Below are positions 1 through 10,778 of a stretch of 64,000 nt of DNA, piece after piece; positions within the stretch are counted from its first letter, which is position 1, and each line of letters starts with the position of its first letter. Made by a program: the position numbers and the translations under genes. Origin of the DNA: Monodelphis domestica (Eukaryota; Chordata; Mammalia; Didelphimorphia; Didelphidae); the NCBI RefSeq assembly GCF_027887165.1, contig NC_077228.1, forward strand, positions 384,438,456 to 384,502,455. The letters are read 5' to 3'. The notes under the pieces were generated by a model that searched no databases, was not told where the DNA came from, and worked only from the letters and a program-made list of their open reading frames with translations.

Positions 1-399
1 AAGAATGAAGGAAGAAGAACAAGCTGGAAAAAATAAATTAAGTGGTATGACTTTGTTTTCTTTCCCTCAAAACATGTTCCATGTCCCAGCAAGAAAAAAA
101 ATTTGAGAAAATTGTTTTTAAAGGAAAAAATTATATTTTATATTGTGAGAAAAATGACAGTGCCTTATAAATTTTTACATAGTAACACTCCAATTTTTGT
201 GGTATCTTTATGAAAAGGGAAGGTGAAAAGACAGTATTTTACAGGTGGAGAAAAAAGGCATGTTATGTAGTTGATATTTATAAACTTCTCAGTGGCAGAG
301 TTAAGCTGCATTATGCTTTCTGGCTAAATCAATTTGTAACGCTCACCATGTTTCCTTTTTTTGTCACAGCATGGTACAATCTAAAGAGTTCTAATTTAG

Positions 400-540
400 A
401 AAGAACCTAGGTGCAAATACTAGACTTGCCACTTGATACCCATGGGATTGTGGGTAATTCATTTCTGTCAGCCTGACACATCTGTAAAATGAGAGAATTG
501 GACTAGATAATCTTAAAGGGCCCATTGCATAGTCAGAATG
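400..540 (+). repeat. MIR-type SINE fragment
   Basis: Holds the degraded CORE/tail pattern (GGTAATTCATTTCTGTCAGCC, CATCTGTAAAATGAGAGAAT). In an RWDD1 intron. Confidence 0.5.
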
Positions 541-544
541 ACCT

Positions 545-730
545 GACACTTCTCAAAGATGATAGATTCAGAACTGGAAGGGCTCTTTTACACTCATTTT
601 ACAAATGAGAAATGAAGGCCTAGGGAAGTTAAGTGATTTGCCTAATAGGGTCCTACAAATAGTAAATGGCAACACTTTGGTTCAAACCCAGGGTCTTTGA
701 CTCCAAATCCCAGACACTTTTAGCTCTGTG
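545..730 (-). repeat. MIR-type SINE, antisense
   Basis: Antisense core CATTTTACAAATGAGAAATG followed by AAGTTAAGTGATTTGCC and GGTTCAAACCCAGGGTC. Confidence 0.6.
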
Positions 731-734
731 ACAC

Positions 735-885
735 TGCTCTGTGAATCTAGGCATGTGCTTCAGTTCTCTGGACCTCAGTTTCCCCTTCTGTAGAATGGGG
801 GTGATAGATAATAGCACTTACCTCCCAGGGATGCATGCAGATGTCAAATGAGATAATGTATATAATGTGATTGGTGAATCTGCAG
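735..885 (+). repeat. MIR-type SINE 3' part
   Basis: CCTCAGTTTCCCCTTCTGTA, GAATGGGGGTGATAGATAAT and the CTTACCTCCCAGGG tail are MIR hallmarks. Confidence 0.6.
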
Positions 886-1019
886 GGATTGCTACATAAA
901 TGTAAGCTGCTATGATTTCATGCTGATTGTGAATAAATCTCATGGATCCTTTGACCATTATATTGGATAAATTCCAAAATCCATTGAAATTGAGTGGAAG
1001 GAATTCTTGATTTTGAGTC

Positions 1020-1150
1020 ACAGTTCTGGGTTCATATTCTAGCTCTGCCACTTAACTGCCTGTGTGACTTCCCCTCTTTGGGCCAGTTTTCTCATTTGTA
1101 AAATAGGGAACTAAATGGTCTCTGAAAGCCTTTTCAGCTCAATATTTATT
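1020..1150 (+). repeat. MIR-type SINE
   Basis: AGCTCTGCCACTTAACTGCC, TGTGTGACTTCCCCTCTTTG and TTTTCTCATTTGTAAAATAG in the expected MIR order. Ends about 150 bp before the RWDD1 exon at 1302. Confidence 0.6.
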
Positions 1151-1301
1151 ACCCTAAAATGAGAGAGCAGCATATTCCTTCTTCTTTCATTATCATTCTA
1201 GAAAAATTTGAGCTTTTTTTTTTTATGATCTCAGGAGGAGGTACTGTGAAGAGGGTGAAGAAAACTATTCACTTTAATGAAAATGTACTGATTTCTTTCA
1301 G

Positions 1302-1364
1302 GAAAACAGCTATTTGAAACAGATCACAATCTTGACACATCTGATATCCAGTTCCTGGAAGACG
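1302..1364 (+). CDS. RWDD1: RWDD1 penultimate coding exon
   Basis: 63-bp exon between a pyrimidine-rich acceptor (ATTTCTTTCAG) and the donor GTAGGC. Its first base completes a codon from the upstream exon outside the window. It encodes KQLFETDHNLDTSDIQFLED and ends one base into the next codon. Confidence 0.85.
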
Positions 1365-3495
1365 GTAGGCTAGCTATTTGGTTTATTTTTAAACTATGAC
1401 TTTACACCTGTACTATATAAAAACGTGGTAGTTTGTATTGTCTTCTCCATCATATTCAATGTGAAGGACTTCTTTCCAGTATAAAAAGACATCAGGAATT
1501 TAGAAAATCATTCTTTACTGTTGAAGATATTTATTAACTTTATTCATTTAAGCTTAACAATTATATTGCAATTGTTATTAACCTAAAAAAAATTCTTCTC
1601 AAAGAATAAAACTTGAGCAAGAATAGTATCAATTTCTAAGTCAAAAAAAAACAAATGTATTTTTAAAAGTCCAGCAAGAGTACCTAACACTCCATTTTTC
1701 CTTGTTTGTTCTACATAAATTCATCTAATCTTAATTTCCAAGCCCTCTGGTGGCCTTGGGAGAAGTCTCCAAGATTTCAAATGCTGAACTTTTTTCATCT
1801 GATCCCAACTGTCTTACTTTTTACTGTTCCTTCTCTTACTTCTGCAACATTTGATTTTCATTTTTGCTTTAACATATCTTCCTTCAATGACTGCTTGCTC
1901 TCCAAATATATTAGTTAACCATATTCTGGCTTTACTAGTCTTCCTACCCATATCGTACCTTGTGTGACCACCCTTTTTATTGTTACCCTGGAATAGCACC
2001 TCCCCAGGTGCTGATGCCCTTTCCCCAGAAATTACTTTGTTCATATTTTGTACTTAGTTTTATGTCCCTTGCCCCAGCGGAATGTAGATTGCTTGAGGGA
2101 ACTATTTGATTCTTGGTCTTTGTATCCTTAGCATCTAGCCCAGGACCTATTGCTTAATAAATTTTTATTGAATTGAATTGAACCAGGGGCAGCTAGGTAG
2201 TACAGTGGCTAGAGCACCAGGCCTGGAGTTGGGAGAACATGAGTTCAAATGGGGCCTCAGGCACATCCTAGCTGTGTGACCTGGACAAGTCACTTAACTC
2301 TGATAACCTAAGCCTTAACATTCTTCTGCCTTGGAATCCATACTTTGTATGTTTAATAAAATAAAGAGGCAAGAATTTTCAGGAATAAAGAAGTGATAGT
2401 CTTGCTGTGACTTGATCAGTTAGAGCATCTGTGGAGTTTTATGTTTAGTTCTGGGCACCACATTTTAGGAGACAGTTCATAGAAAGAACTAGGACAGTGA
2501 AAGATCTTCATGTCTTAAGGTTAAGTTGAAGGAAACTGGACATCTTAGAGAAGAGGAGATTTGGGGGGATGTGACTGTTGTCTCTTAAGTATTTGAAAGG
2601 CCATCTTTGAGGAGAAAAATTAGACTTATTTTGTTTCAGAAGGCAGAAATAAGTGGTGGGCATAATTTGGAAAGAAGATCTGGTTTTGTTATAGATTCAA
2701 TCTGAGATTGGGTAGTTCCATTGCATAATATAAGGAGTTCACAATGGACCAGTTAACTTGGTTTTATTCTTTGGGCCTCAGGCTATCCGCCTAGCTGTGA
2801 CCAGCCAGCTGTCCAATGCATTAGTTATCAAGGGATCTTGGATGAGACTATGAAAATTTGTTCAAATCAATCCACTTACAAAAATTCCTTGAGTTCCTAT
2901 GTGTACTTCTCCATATGCAAAAATCTATCAATACTGCTGGCATGAAAGTAGACTATAACCTAAAAAACAAACATATGCCCTGCCAGTGATCAGATTATTA
3001 GTCTCATCTTTTTATAAATTAAGTACGTTATTAAGCATCTACTATGTGTACTGATACAAAGAAGATATATAGGGTTAAAGTAATGAGAATTAAGTACAAA
3101 TTCTGCTTACAGAACCGTATGCCTATGGATGAATCATTTTTTCCCCTGGGCCCTGGTTCCCTCTTCTGTCAAAATATAGGTGCTCTAAATCTATAATCCT
3201 TTGATCCTAAGGAAACTAGTCATAGTAATGCTGAATATAATATGTATGTACAAGAACTCACTCTTATCATCCAAACCGAAAGTTGTGGGTTTTGAATATT
3301 TAATCATTCCAATGAGTTACTTCTGACTGTTCCTTTTGTTCCTGAGAAAATAATAAAAAATAGAAATTCTCTTTTCTTACAGTTGGTAACAGTGTGGAAG
3401 TAGATGAATCTTTGTTCCAAGAATTGGATGACTTGGAACTGGAAGATGAAGAGGATGATCCTGATTATAATCCAGTTGATTTAGAAAGTGACTAG
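1302..3495 (+). CDS. RWDD1: RWDD1, C-terminal two coding exons (partial gene)
   Basis: 3' end of the RWD-domain protein RWDD1, a small acidic cytosolic protein that binds DRG-family GTPase complexes (family knowledge). Coding exons are 1302-1364 and 3383-3495, joined across a GTAGGC donor and a TTCTTACAG acceptor with a split Val codon. The peptide runs from KQLFETDHNLDTSDIQFLED into GNSVEVDESLFQELDDLELE and ends in an acidic tail DPDYNPVDLESD before TAG at 3493-3495. The RWD domain itself lies upstream of the window. The call rests on remembered similarity to mammalian RWDD1 plus the neighbouring RSPH4A. AATAAA at 3698-3703 would give a 3' UTR of about 0.2 kb. Confidence 0.87.
1745..2185 (+). 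repeat. LINE 3' end (L2/CR1-like relic)
   Basis: The tail GAATGTAGATTGCTTGAGGG, TATCCTTAGCATCTAGCCCA and CTTAATAAATTTTTATTGAA follows the pattern of L2-class 3' ends, closing with short GAATT repeats. The upstream part is too worn to place. In RWDD1's last intron. Confidence 0.5.
2186..2367 (+). repeat. Marsupial tRNA-derived CORE-SINE
   Basis: Head GGGGCAGCTAGGTAGTACAG, B-box-like GAGTTCAAATG, core CTAGCTGTGTGACCTGGACA and end TTCTGCCTTGGAATCCATAC. Diverged, so an older copy. Confidence 0.85.
2410..2740 (+). repeat. L3/CR1 LINE 3' relic
   Basis: TAGTTCTGGGCACCACATTT, then a worn frame resembling LEKRR-GDL of the CR1/L3 ORF2 C-terminus (TTAGAGAAGAGGAGATTTGG) and AGTATTTGAAAGG. Confidence 0.6.
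3383..3495 (+). CDS. RWDD1: RWDD1 last coding exon
   Basis: Starts after TTTTCTTACAG and completes the split Val codon. It encodes the acidic C-terminus with the Asp/Glu-rich stretch LELEDEEDDPDYNP and stops at TAG. Confidence 0.87.
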
Positions 3496-3725
3496 TGTGG
3501 CTCAGCTGACTAATGAACTGGTGGTGTCAGCAGTGTGCAAGTCCCTGTCCTTGTATCTCCACTTGCAGAGAAGCTGGAATGCCACAGCATCTGTGGCTTT
3601 GCTGAGCGTGTGTTGGTTTCCTTTTCTTTTTTCTAAGAAAAATATAATTTTAATTTTCAGGAGGATATTCTTCTGATGACTTTCATCATTGTACTTTAAT
3701 AAATTGACTTGAAAATTTCAACTGT
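3496..3725 (+). other. RWDD1: RWDD1 3' UTR with poly(A) signal
   Basis: Follows the RWDD1 stop. A canonical AATAAA lies at 3698-3703; cleavage is inferred 15-25 bases later. Confidence 0.6.
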
Positions 3726-3849
3726 AAAGTATCTGGTACAATTTGATGGCATCAAGCAATCAGCATGTTTGTGAGCATCCCAGGTCAGATTGGTGGAGGA
3801 AGGCCTCTGCTGGCTAAATATGACTTCATGGATGTCTTCAATGTGGAGG

Positions 3850-3955
3850 TCCATGGAACATTTCCTGGGTGTAGGCCCCAGTTTCCTCATGTATAAAGTA
3901 GGGGTTTGGATTAGGTGATCTTTAAGCTTCCTTCTAGCTCTAAATCTTACAATTT
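3850..3955 (+). repeat. MIR-type SINE fragment
   Basis: CCCCAGTTTCCTCATGTATA and GATTAGGTGATCTTTAAG, the usual MIR 3' segment. Confidence 0.45.
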
Positions 3956-4227
3956 TTTTTTTTACCCCTCTGATCTTTCACAAGATTCTTCAGATATGTA
4001 TGATCAGCTGTGATTCTAAGAGACAGGATTAATAATGGAACACTTACTCTGCCAGACTTTACATTCCAGTCTCAGTTTTAAAAATGATTTAATAATGCTC
4101 AAAATATCTGCTAGTCAAAAGATGAGATAGCTTAGTCCTATGGTTTAATTAACAATACTACAAATATTGTATCTCAAGATAAATGGCTTTTCACTGATTC
4201 TTTTTTAACATTGGTAGTCTCCATAGC

Positions 4228-4407
4228 AGGGATTCTTAATCTTTTTTGGGAGTCTGATAATGCCTTTAGACCTCTTTTCAGGATGTTTTTAAAAACATAA
4301 ACTACATTGGATTACAAGGGGAAACAATTATACTGAACTACAGTTATCAAAATATGTTTCTTTTAAAGGAAACATGTTCATGGAGCCCATGTTAAAAATT
4401 CCTGTTG
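4228..4407. mobile_element. hAT-type MITE relic
   Basis: Imperfect terminal inverted repeats CAGGGATTCTTAATC and TTAAAAATTCCTG, with the internal pattern TTACAAGGGGAAACAATTAT typical of old mammalian nonautonomous hATs. No clear 8-bp target duplication. Confidence 0.5.
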
Positions 4408-4639
4408 TAAAAGGATTGTAGTTCTTTTGCCCAGTCTCATTGCAGCAAAAGCCAAAAGGTGATTTTGACTCCTGTTTGGTGTAGTTTTTCCTTGATTAAG
4501 GCCAGTATCTAACCTCTTCCTGCCATTACTTATCTAACTGGACCTTGAAACATGGGGGTATAAATTGGCTCAAAGGTTGGTGTGTGCAGTTGGGTCCGGT
4601 CTGGGTTAGGCTAGGCCAGACTCTAGAGTGGGGAAGGCT

Positions 4640-4780
4640 AAACACTTTTTATAAATACTATATCATTTGATACTCACAACAATCTTAGGAGGTAGATGCT
4701 ATTATCATCCTCATTTTTTAGGTGAAGAAATAGGTAGATACTTGACCAGGGTTACACAATGTCTGATATTGGATGCTATA
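4640..4780 (-). repeat. MIR-type SINE, antisense
   Basis: ATAAATACTATATCATTTGA, TACTCACAACAATCTTAGGA and CCTCATTTTTTAGGTGAAG follow the antisense MIR order. Confidence 0.5.
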
Positions 4781-5124
4781 TCCACTTCACAACCAGCTGC
4801 CCCTGTCCTGGGGGTGGGGGGGTGGGGGGGGATCTCAACCCCCTGATTTAGTTTTGGATTCCTCAGGATCCATGGCCTAAGGGTGGCAATTTGGGGAAAG
4901 AGGAGAAGGGTACTTCCTGAGGTGCTTCCTAATTGGAATTAGCTTCTTTGGTTTGCCTCAGTTTTGATTGGCCTAATTAATCTCAGAGGAATAAGATCAT
5001 GCCCTCATTAGGATGGCTTATTCTAGTGTGGACAGCCTACAGTCTGCTCCCTAAACCCCGGCTTCTTTAGAGATAAACCTCTTGGTAAAAAACTAAAAAT
5101 GTTCCCAATGAAACTAATTTCTGG

Positions 5125-5299
5125 CCTTGGACATTAGTGTGTGAACCTGGGTCAGTCACTTAACCCTACCTGCCTCTGTTTCCTTATCTGTAAAACGATC
5201 TGGAGAAAGAAATGGCAAATCCCTCCAGACTCCTTGGCAAGAAACTCCGAAATGGGGTCATGAAGAGTCAGACAAGATTGAAACAACTGAACAACAAGG
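5125..5299 (+). repeat. Second-type marsupial SINE
   Basis: Core GTCAGTCACTTAACCC, then TGGAGAAAGAAATGGCAAAT, TTGGCAAGAAACTCCGAAAT and a tail ending ACTGAACAACAA; the reverse of the other copies at 20465, 30734, 42150 and 60160. Confidence 0.7.
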
Positions 5300-5675
5300 C
5301 TTCTTGGAGCATCACATGTTTATCTTTTGTTTTTGAAAAAGACCAGTGAAATCATGGATTAATGTCTTGACTTGCTTGTGAATTGAATTTAAGTGAGGCA
5401 GAGTTACACACAGTCCTTAGCCTCACCCTTCCAGAGTCATTGAAGTCCAGCGGCAAGACAAAAGTCAGGATGACTGGGATGCAGTAGATGATGATGGAGT
5501 CTTTTGTGTCTGACCAAGGCTCCACAGTGTCTGCCTCAGCCACCTTCATGGCTGTTGAAACAAATTGTCCTCATCTTCCCATTCTATCAAGGAAGTCTTC
5601 ATGGGCTTGGGGCAGACATCCCTCTAACTCAACAGTGAGTTTGTCACCTCTCAGTTACCCTCAGCCTGGGTTAGA
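5295..5675 (-). repeat. Interspersed repeat shared with 23500-23880 (likely RTE-derived)
   Basis: The stretch around 5500-5650 is the reverse complement, with mismatches, of 23505-23660: both hold a CCTTCATGGCYRT segment and the Ser/Pro-rich pseudo-frame. The partner copy ends GAAAATAAAGGACAAACAAC, a tail I associate with marsupial RTE-derived repeats. Family name uncertain. Confidence 0.55.
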
Positions 5676-6179
5676 CTGCTGCAGGGTTTTACCAGTGTGG
5701 CTGCTGGGCATGCGAGAGCTTAGAGCCACAAGTCAGAGTGGAATGACAGGTGGTTAGCATTCCTGAAAAGGGCTCAGCAGGCCATCACAAAAGATGCTAG
5801 TCCCCCACAGACAAACATGGACACATGGAGAAAGACCCATGGATTCAGCTTCCTAGGGGCCACACTGCCTGACCTGTGGTTTCATGTGTTCTCTTGTTCT
5901 ATACCCAATCAAAATATTTGGCTCCAAAGTTCTATAACAGCTAATTCAGGTTTCAAGGAATCCCATGCAACACTTCTATCTTTTATACATTGCCTAGAGG
6001 CAACCTGACAGCAAGAGATGAGCTGTTTATTAGGTCAACTAGCAAAATCCAGTGCTTTCCTGATTTGACAGCTCAACTATCCCAAAACCTTTTGGAGGAT
6101 TTCCATTGCTTATCAAATAACCAGGGAGATGCTAGTCCTCCCTGAACACCCATCCATCCTGTACACAGCCTACTGAAAG

Positions 6180-6310
6180 AAGTGTTGGCTCTGCTATGTA
6201 CTCTGGCCTAGATCAATTCTGTTAACATCTCGGGGCCCTGTTTGTCTCATCTATAGAAATGAAAGAGCAGGAGAATCCTCCCTTGAGTTCTTTTCTGGCT
6301 TTAAATCCTT
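6180..6310 (+). repeat. MIR-type SINE fragment
   Basis: CCTAGATCAATTCTGTTAAC, CTGTTTGTCTCATCTATAGA and the following A-rich tail are consistent with a worn MIR. Confidence 0.4.
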
Positions 6311-6374
6311 ATTATTACTCAAGTCCTCCCCACCCATGATTTTGTCAAATCAATAATTTCATCAGACTAATCAG

Positions 6375-6587
6375 CAGATCAGTCTAACAAGGTGGTTCAC
6401 TGGAGAGAATGCCAGACCTGGAATCAGGAATCTTCTTACTGAGTTCATATCAGATACTTAATAGCTATGTAATTGGTCAAGTCACTTAACCTCAACTGCC
6501 TCAGTTTCCACATCTATAAAATAAGCTAGAGAAGAAAATGGCAAACCACTCCAATATCTTTGCCAAGAAAATCCCAAATGGGGGGGA
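6375..6587 (+). repeat. Second-type marsupial SINE, left part, split by a younger SINE
   Basis: Runs to GCCAAGAAAATCCCAAATGG and resumes as AAACCCCAAATTGGGTCATG near 6797 after the younger insertion. The shared AAGAAAAYCCCAAAT on both sides is the target duplication. Confidence 0.7.
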
Positions 6588-6791
6588 GGGGGCAGCTGGG
6601 TGGCTCTGGATTGAGAGCCAGGCCTAGAGATGGGAGGTTCAAGGTTCAAATCTGGCCTCTTCCAGCTTCCCAGCTGTGTGATCCTGGGCAAGTCACTTAA
6701 CCCCCATTGCCTAGCCCATATCACTCTTCTGCCTTGGAACCAATACACAGTATTGATTCCAAGATGGAAGGTAAGGGTTTAAAAAAAAAAA
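6588..6791 (+). repeat. Marsupial CORE-SINE inserted in another SINE
   Basis: Full-length head-to-tail copy (GGGGGCAGCTGGGTGGCTCT to GGTAAGGGTTT plus poly-A). Flanked by a ~15-bp near-perfect duplication (6565-6580 and about 6794-6810). Confidence 0.9.
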
Positions 6792-7287
6792 GGAAAGAAA
6801 ACCCCAAATTGGGTCATGAAATGTTATTAAAAAATGATTGGATAATAGATTTATCAGGCACTATGCAAAGTACTCAAGGATATAAAGAAAGTCAAAAAAA
6901 TCTTGAGCTCCCAGAGGACAAGAACCTCAGTCTTTCAAAGAAAGGCTCTCTACCCAATATAGCATACTGCCACTCAAGTGGGCTTTGTCACATCAGAAAG
7001 TGGACAGAGCAAGATACCTTCCCTGCCCACTTGACTGCCATGAGCATATTGATGATCTGAGAGGAGGGAAAGGGGAATGTATTTGACTATAAGTGACACT
7101 AGATAAATGTACTAGAGCAGAGATCACTATGATAAACACCCCTGAACTCTGGCCAGTGGCCAATTTTTATTGCATAACTCCAATACAAGAATATTGCAAT
7201 ATTTTGAGGTGTGATCTAATAGAAGTTTCTCGTAAAAATGACAGACTAGTTTGATGTTGGCTATTTCAGATTTCCTAGTCCATTTCT

Positions 7288-7486
7288 TTTTTTTTTTTAA
7301 ACCCTTACCTTCCGTCTTGGAGTCAATACTGTGTATTGGCTCCAAGGCAGAAGAGTGGTAAGGGCTAGGCAATGGGGGTCAAGTGACTTGCCCAGGGTCA
7401 CACAGCTGGGAAGTGTCTGAGGCCAGATTTGAACCTAGGACCTCCCGTCTCTAGGGCTAACTCTCTGAGCTATCCAGCTGCCCCCT
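7288..7486 (-). repeat. Marsupial CORE-SINE, antisense, perfect TSD
   Basis: Poly-T then AAACCCTTACCTTCCGTC through to CAGCTGCCCCC. CTAGTCCATTTCT is repeated exactly at 7275-7287 and 7487-7499, marking a recent LINE-driven insertion. Confidence 0.95.
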
Positions 7487-8479
7487 CTAGTCCATTTCTA
7501 ATAAGAATATCCCCAGAAAAGTGAAGAAAAACAACCTGAAGAGAAAAGGCTACTAATAAGGAAAACAATATTGTGGTTATTACATCTTTGTGGTACTTTG
7601 GAGGAGTAATCCTTTAATCCTTTTTAAAGGGATTAAAAATTGATATTAAGATCCTTCTAAGATGTGAAGGAATTAGAGGACAGAATGAATAGTTTGGGGC
7701 TGTCACTAAAATGTTGGCATGAAAATTTTTCTTCAAAAATGTTTTAGCATTTATAAAGTACCTACTATGTGCTTGTCACAATGTCAAGTACTCTTTTCAA
7801 ATATCTTTGGTCATCACAATCCTGGGAAGTAGGTACTATATTTTTTTTTAAGGTATTTGTAATAGTAATGAAGTTACATTTTAATGTGCTGAGCTTAAAT
7901 CATTAAATGTTTGGAAGTAAGGAGAAGCAATTATTGTTTTTAAAAGTTCATGAATTTCTCAGTTATGTTGAAAGCCTGAAAATAAGATCACCAATCTGTG
8001 TTTACTCCAAGTAAAAGTAAAGAATTTTTTCTTTTCATTTTTTCTTTTTAGTGAGAGGAGGAATATTTTCTCAAATATTAAAAAAGCAGGAAGTTTAGAA
8101 GCTAACCATACACATTAATTAGCATGCCTCCACCTCTTCCCCCCCCCCAAAAAAAAACAACCAAACTAAAACAAAACTCTAGGCCTTTAGGAAATTTTGG
8201 TTGCCTTTCTTTTCTAATTTTACTTACTAACAAAAAAAAATGGGAAATTTCATCAAAGAAAATCTCAACAATGAAAACATATCAGAACCAAATTTTGAGA
8301 TTCAGTTAAATACTGTCTTTAAACCCCTTTGTTAATAGCACATAAGCTAAAAAATAAAAATTAGAAGAGCAACAAGTTTGAAAAAAGGAAACTCCAAATA
8401 TCAAAGGAGAATTTCAAAGTTGAAAGAAAAAACCATCAACTGATAAAACTATCAAATTCCTTTGCCTAATTACAAACAA

Positions 8480-9257
8480 AGCTGAAAGCTTAGGGGAAAA
8501 TGAGTGAATCTTTATAAATACATGAAATGAACAGGTTAAATGAACAAGAAAGAGAATTTAACCCAATTTCAGAGAAGAAAATCCAGAAATCCATAAAAGA
8601 ACCTGAAATGAAGTATATGTAGAGAGTGGTGGAGAGAAAACATGGGAACCAATAGGCCAAGAAAGCTTTACAAATGAATTATATTAAGCTTTCAAAGAGC
8701 AATTTCAGTATTTTTGTTGCAAAAATAGAAAAGGCTGCTTTATGATGCAGATAAAATTTTCATACCTTAACAAGGGAAAGGAAACCAAGTATCAACATAC
8801 TTAATGAACATTAAACCCCAAAATATTAAAGTATTAGCAAAGAAGCTACAACAATATATTGAAAACATAAAGCATGCCCTAGGTAAATTTATACCAGGAA
8901 CTAATGATCAATACAATATAATAGCTACAAGCATATTAATAACAAAAGTAATTTTTAAAGACCATGTAATATTATTCGGTGCTGAAAAGGCTATTGATCT
9001 TTTTTTAAAAGCATCTATTTCTGTAATTAAAAAAAACACCAAAAAGCAGAGGAATAAAAATGTACATTTCTTCACATGGTTGTTATCTTAAAAACAGAGC
9101 TAGCATTCTATGTAATAAAGGTTAAAAATCTTATGAGACCTGGGAGAAATGCAAGGATGCCTATTTTCATCACTATTACTTGAAATAGTTCTGGAAATTA
9201 GCAATAGCATTGAGACAAACAGAAACTAACACAAAGAGGGAAAAAATAATTATTTGA
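8480..9257 (+). repeat. Old L1 ORF2 fragment, part 1
   Basis: A-rich sequence reading like L1 ORF2 in patches (GAAAAGGCTATTGATCT resembles the EKAFD region). Heavily decayed. Continues beyond the SINE at 9258. Confidence 0.55.
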
Positions 9258-9460
9258 GGGGGCAGCTGGGTAGCACAGTGGATTGAGAACCAGTCCTAGA
9301 GACGGGAGGTCCTAGGTTCAAATCTGGCCTCAGACACTTCCCAGCTGTGTGACCCTTGACAAATCACTTGACCCCCATTGCCTAGCCCTTACCATTCTTC
9401 TGCCTTGGAGCTAATACACAGTATTGACTCCAAGACGGAAGGTAAGGGTTTAAAAAAAAA
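9258..9460 (+). repeat. Marsupial CORE-SINE in L1
   Basis: Complete copy with poly-A; the short motif TTATTTGA flanks it on both sides. Confidence 0.9.
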
Positions 9461-10545
9461 TTATTATTATTATTTGAAACAATAACCTTAGTAATGTTAC
9501 ATTTTATAAAATAATTCTACATAAATCATCAGAATTTCTATATTTTGCCAACAATCAACTAAGAGGCAGAAATTCCACTAAAATTAATGATAGAATATAT
9601 AAAATATTTGTGAGTTTATAAAAACAGGAAATGTACACTTTACAAATATAGGCTTAAATGATTGGAAAAGTATTCATTGCCTTGACATAGGTTGTACCAA
9701 AATAATTACTTATTCAATACTATATGAATCAATATACCAAATGATTATTTTATAGATTTAAAAGAAAAAAGAAATTCTTCTTCAGGAGCAAAATATCCAG
9801 AATCTCCAAGGAAATAATGGGGCAGAAAATTAAGGAAAGGACCCACCAGTATCAGCTATTAAACGACAAATTATGGTTGAAAAAATAGAGGAAATGAGGT
9901 TGAATTTAGAGCTGTTTTATTTACATTTCTCTAATTTCTTGTGCTATGGATCATTTTTCATATGGTTGCTGATGGTTTGTATTTCTTTCTGTAAGAATTT
10001 TCTGTTCATAGACTTTTACAATGTTTCTACTGGTGAATTTCTTTTGTTTTTAGAGATTTGAATCAGTTCTTCAACCTTGGATGAGTGTAACTGTTTCAAC
10101 TACTGGTACAGATTAGAAACATATAAAAGCAAATTTAATATAGTAGCATAACTAACTAACTAAAGGATTAGAAACATAGTATATAGAAGCAAATGAACAT
10201 AGTAGCATAAACAACTAACTAAAAGAGGATTCACAGGAAGAAACTGCTGGGAAAACTGAAAGACAGCCTAACAAAAATTCAGTTTAGATAAATTTCTTAT
10301 GCCCTGTACCAATATACACTCCAAATGGATACATGACTTAGACATAAAAGACTGCATTTTATAAACAATTTAGAGGAACAAGAAAATAAATTTACCTTTT
10401 GAAAATAGTGGAAAAGTTTGTGACCAAAGAACAGAGAGCATCACAGAAGATAAACAATTTTGATTTCATAAAACAGAAAAGGTTTTATATAAACAAAATC
10501 ATTAAAGCTAAAATTGCAAAGGAAACATTTTTAAACACCAACAAA
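9461..10545 (+). repeat. Old L1 ORF2 fragment, part 2, rearranged
   Basis: ORF2-like stretches (9480-9870, 10090-10545) flank a segment (about 9870-10075) that reads as L1 in the opposite direction, ATTTACATTTCTCTAATTTC being the antisense of an ORF2 motif. Part of 10095-10225 is a ~65-bp tandem duplication. Confidence 0.5.
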
Positions 10546-10549
10546 ATAA

Positions 10550-10720
10550 TGTAACATTAATTTATCACTTTAAGCTTTATAAAGTGCTTTACAAAAATGA
10601 TCTCATTTGCTATATACAATAACTTTATGTGGTAGGTAAGTAAATTATCATGCTTATTTTATAGATAAAGAAACTGAGGTTGAGAGAGATTTAATATTTT
10701 GCCTGTGGTTTAGTTGCATC
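10550..10720 (-). repeat. MIR-type SINE, antisense
   Basis: TTTATAAAGTGCTTTACAAA, ATTTTATAGATAAAGAAACT and GAGGTTGAGAGAG in antisense MIR order. Confidence 0.55.
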
Positions 10721-10778
10721 CAATAATTGATAAAGCAGGTCTTAGTGGTTTCTCTCTTCTTAAGAGTCATTTTTTTTA

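Noticed and set aside
2186-2367. tRNA-like A and B box sequences in SINE heads
   Set aside because: These are SINE promoter relics; no cloverleaf with a usable anticodon arm is seen, so no tRNA gene is called.
6707-7372. Two frames with the same [19 protein letters not shown] start
   Set aside because: The shared start is read from two copies of the SINE, one on each strand.
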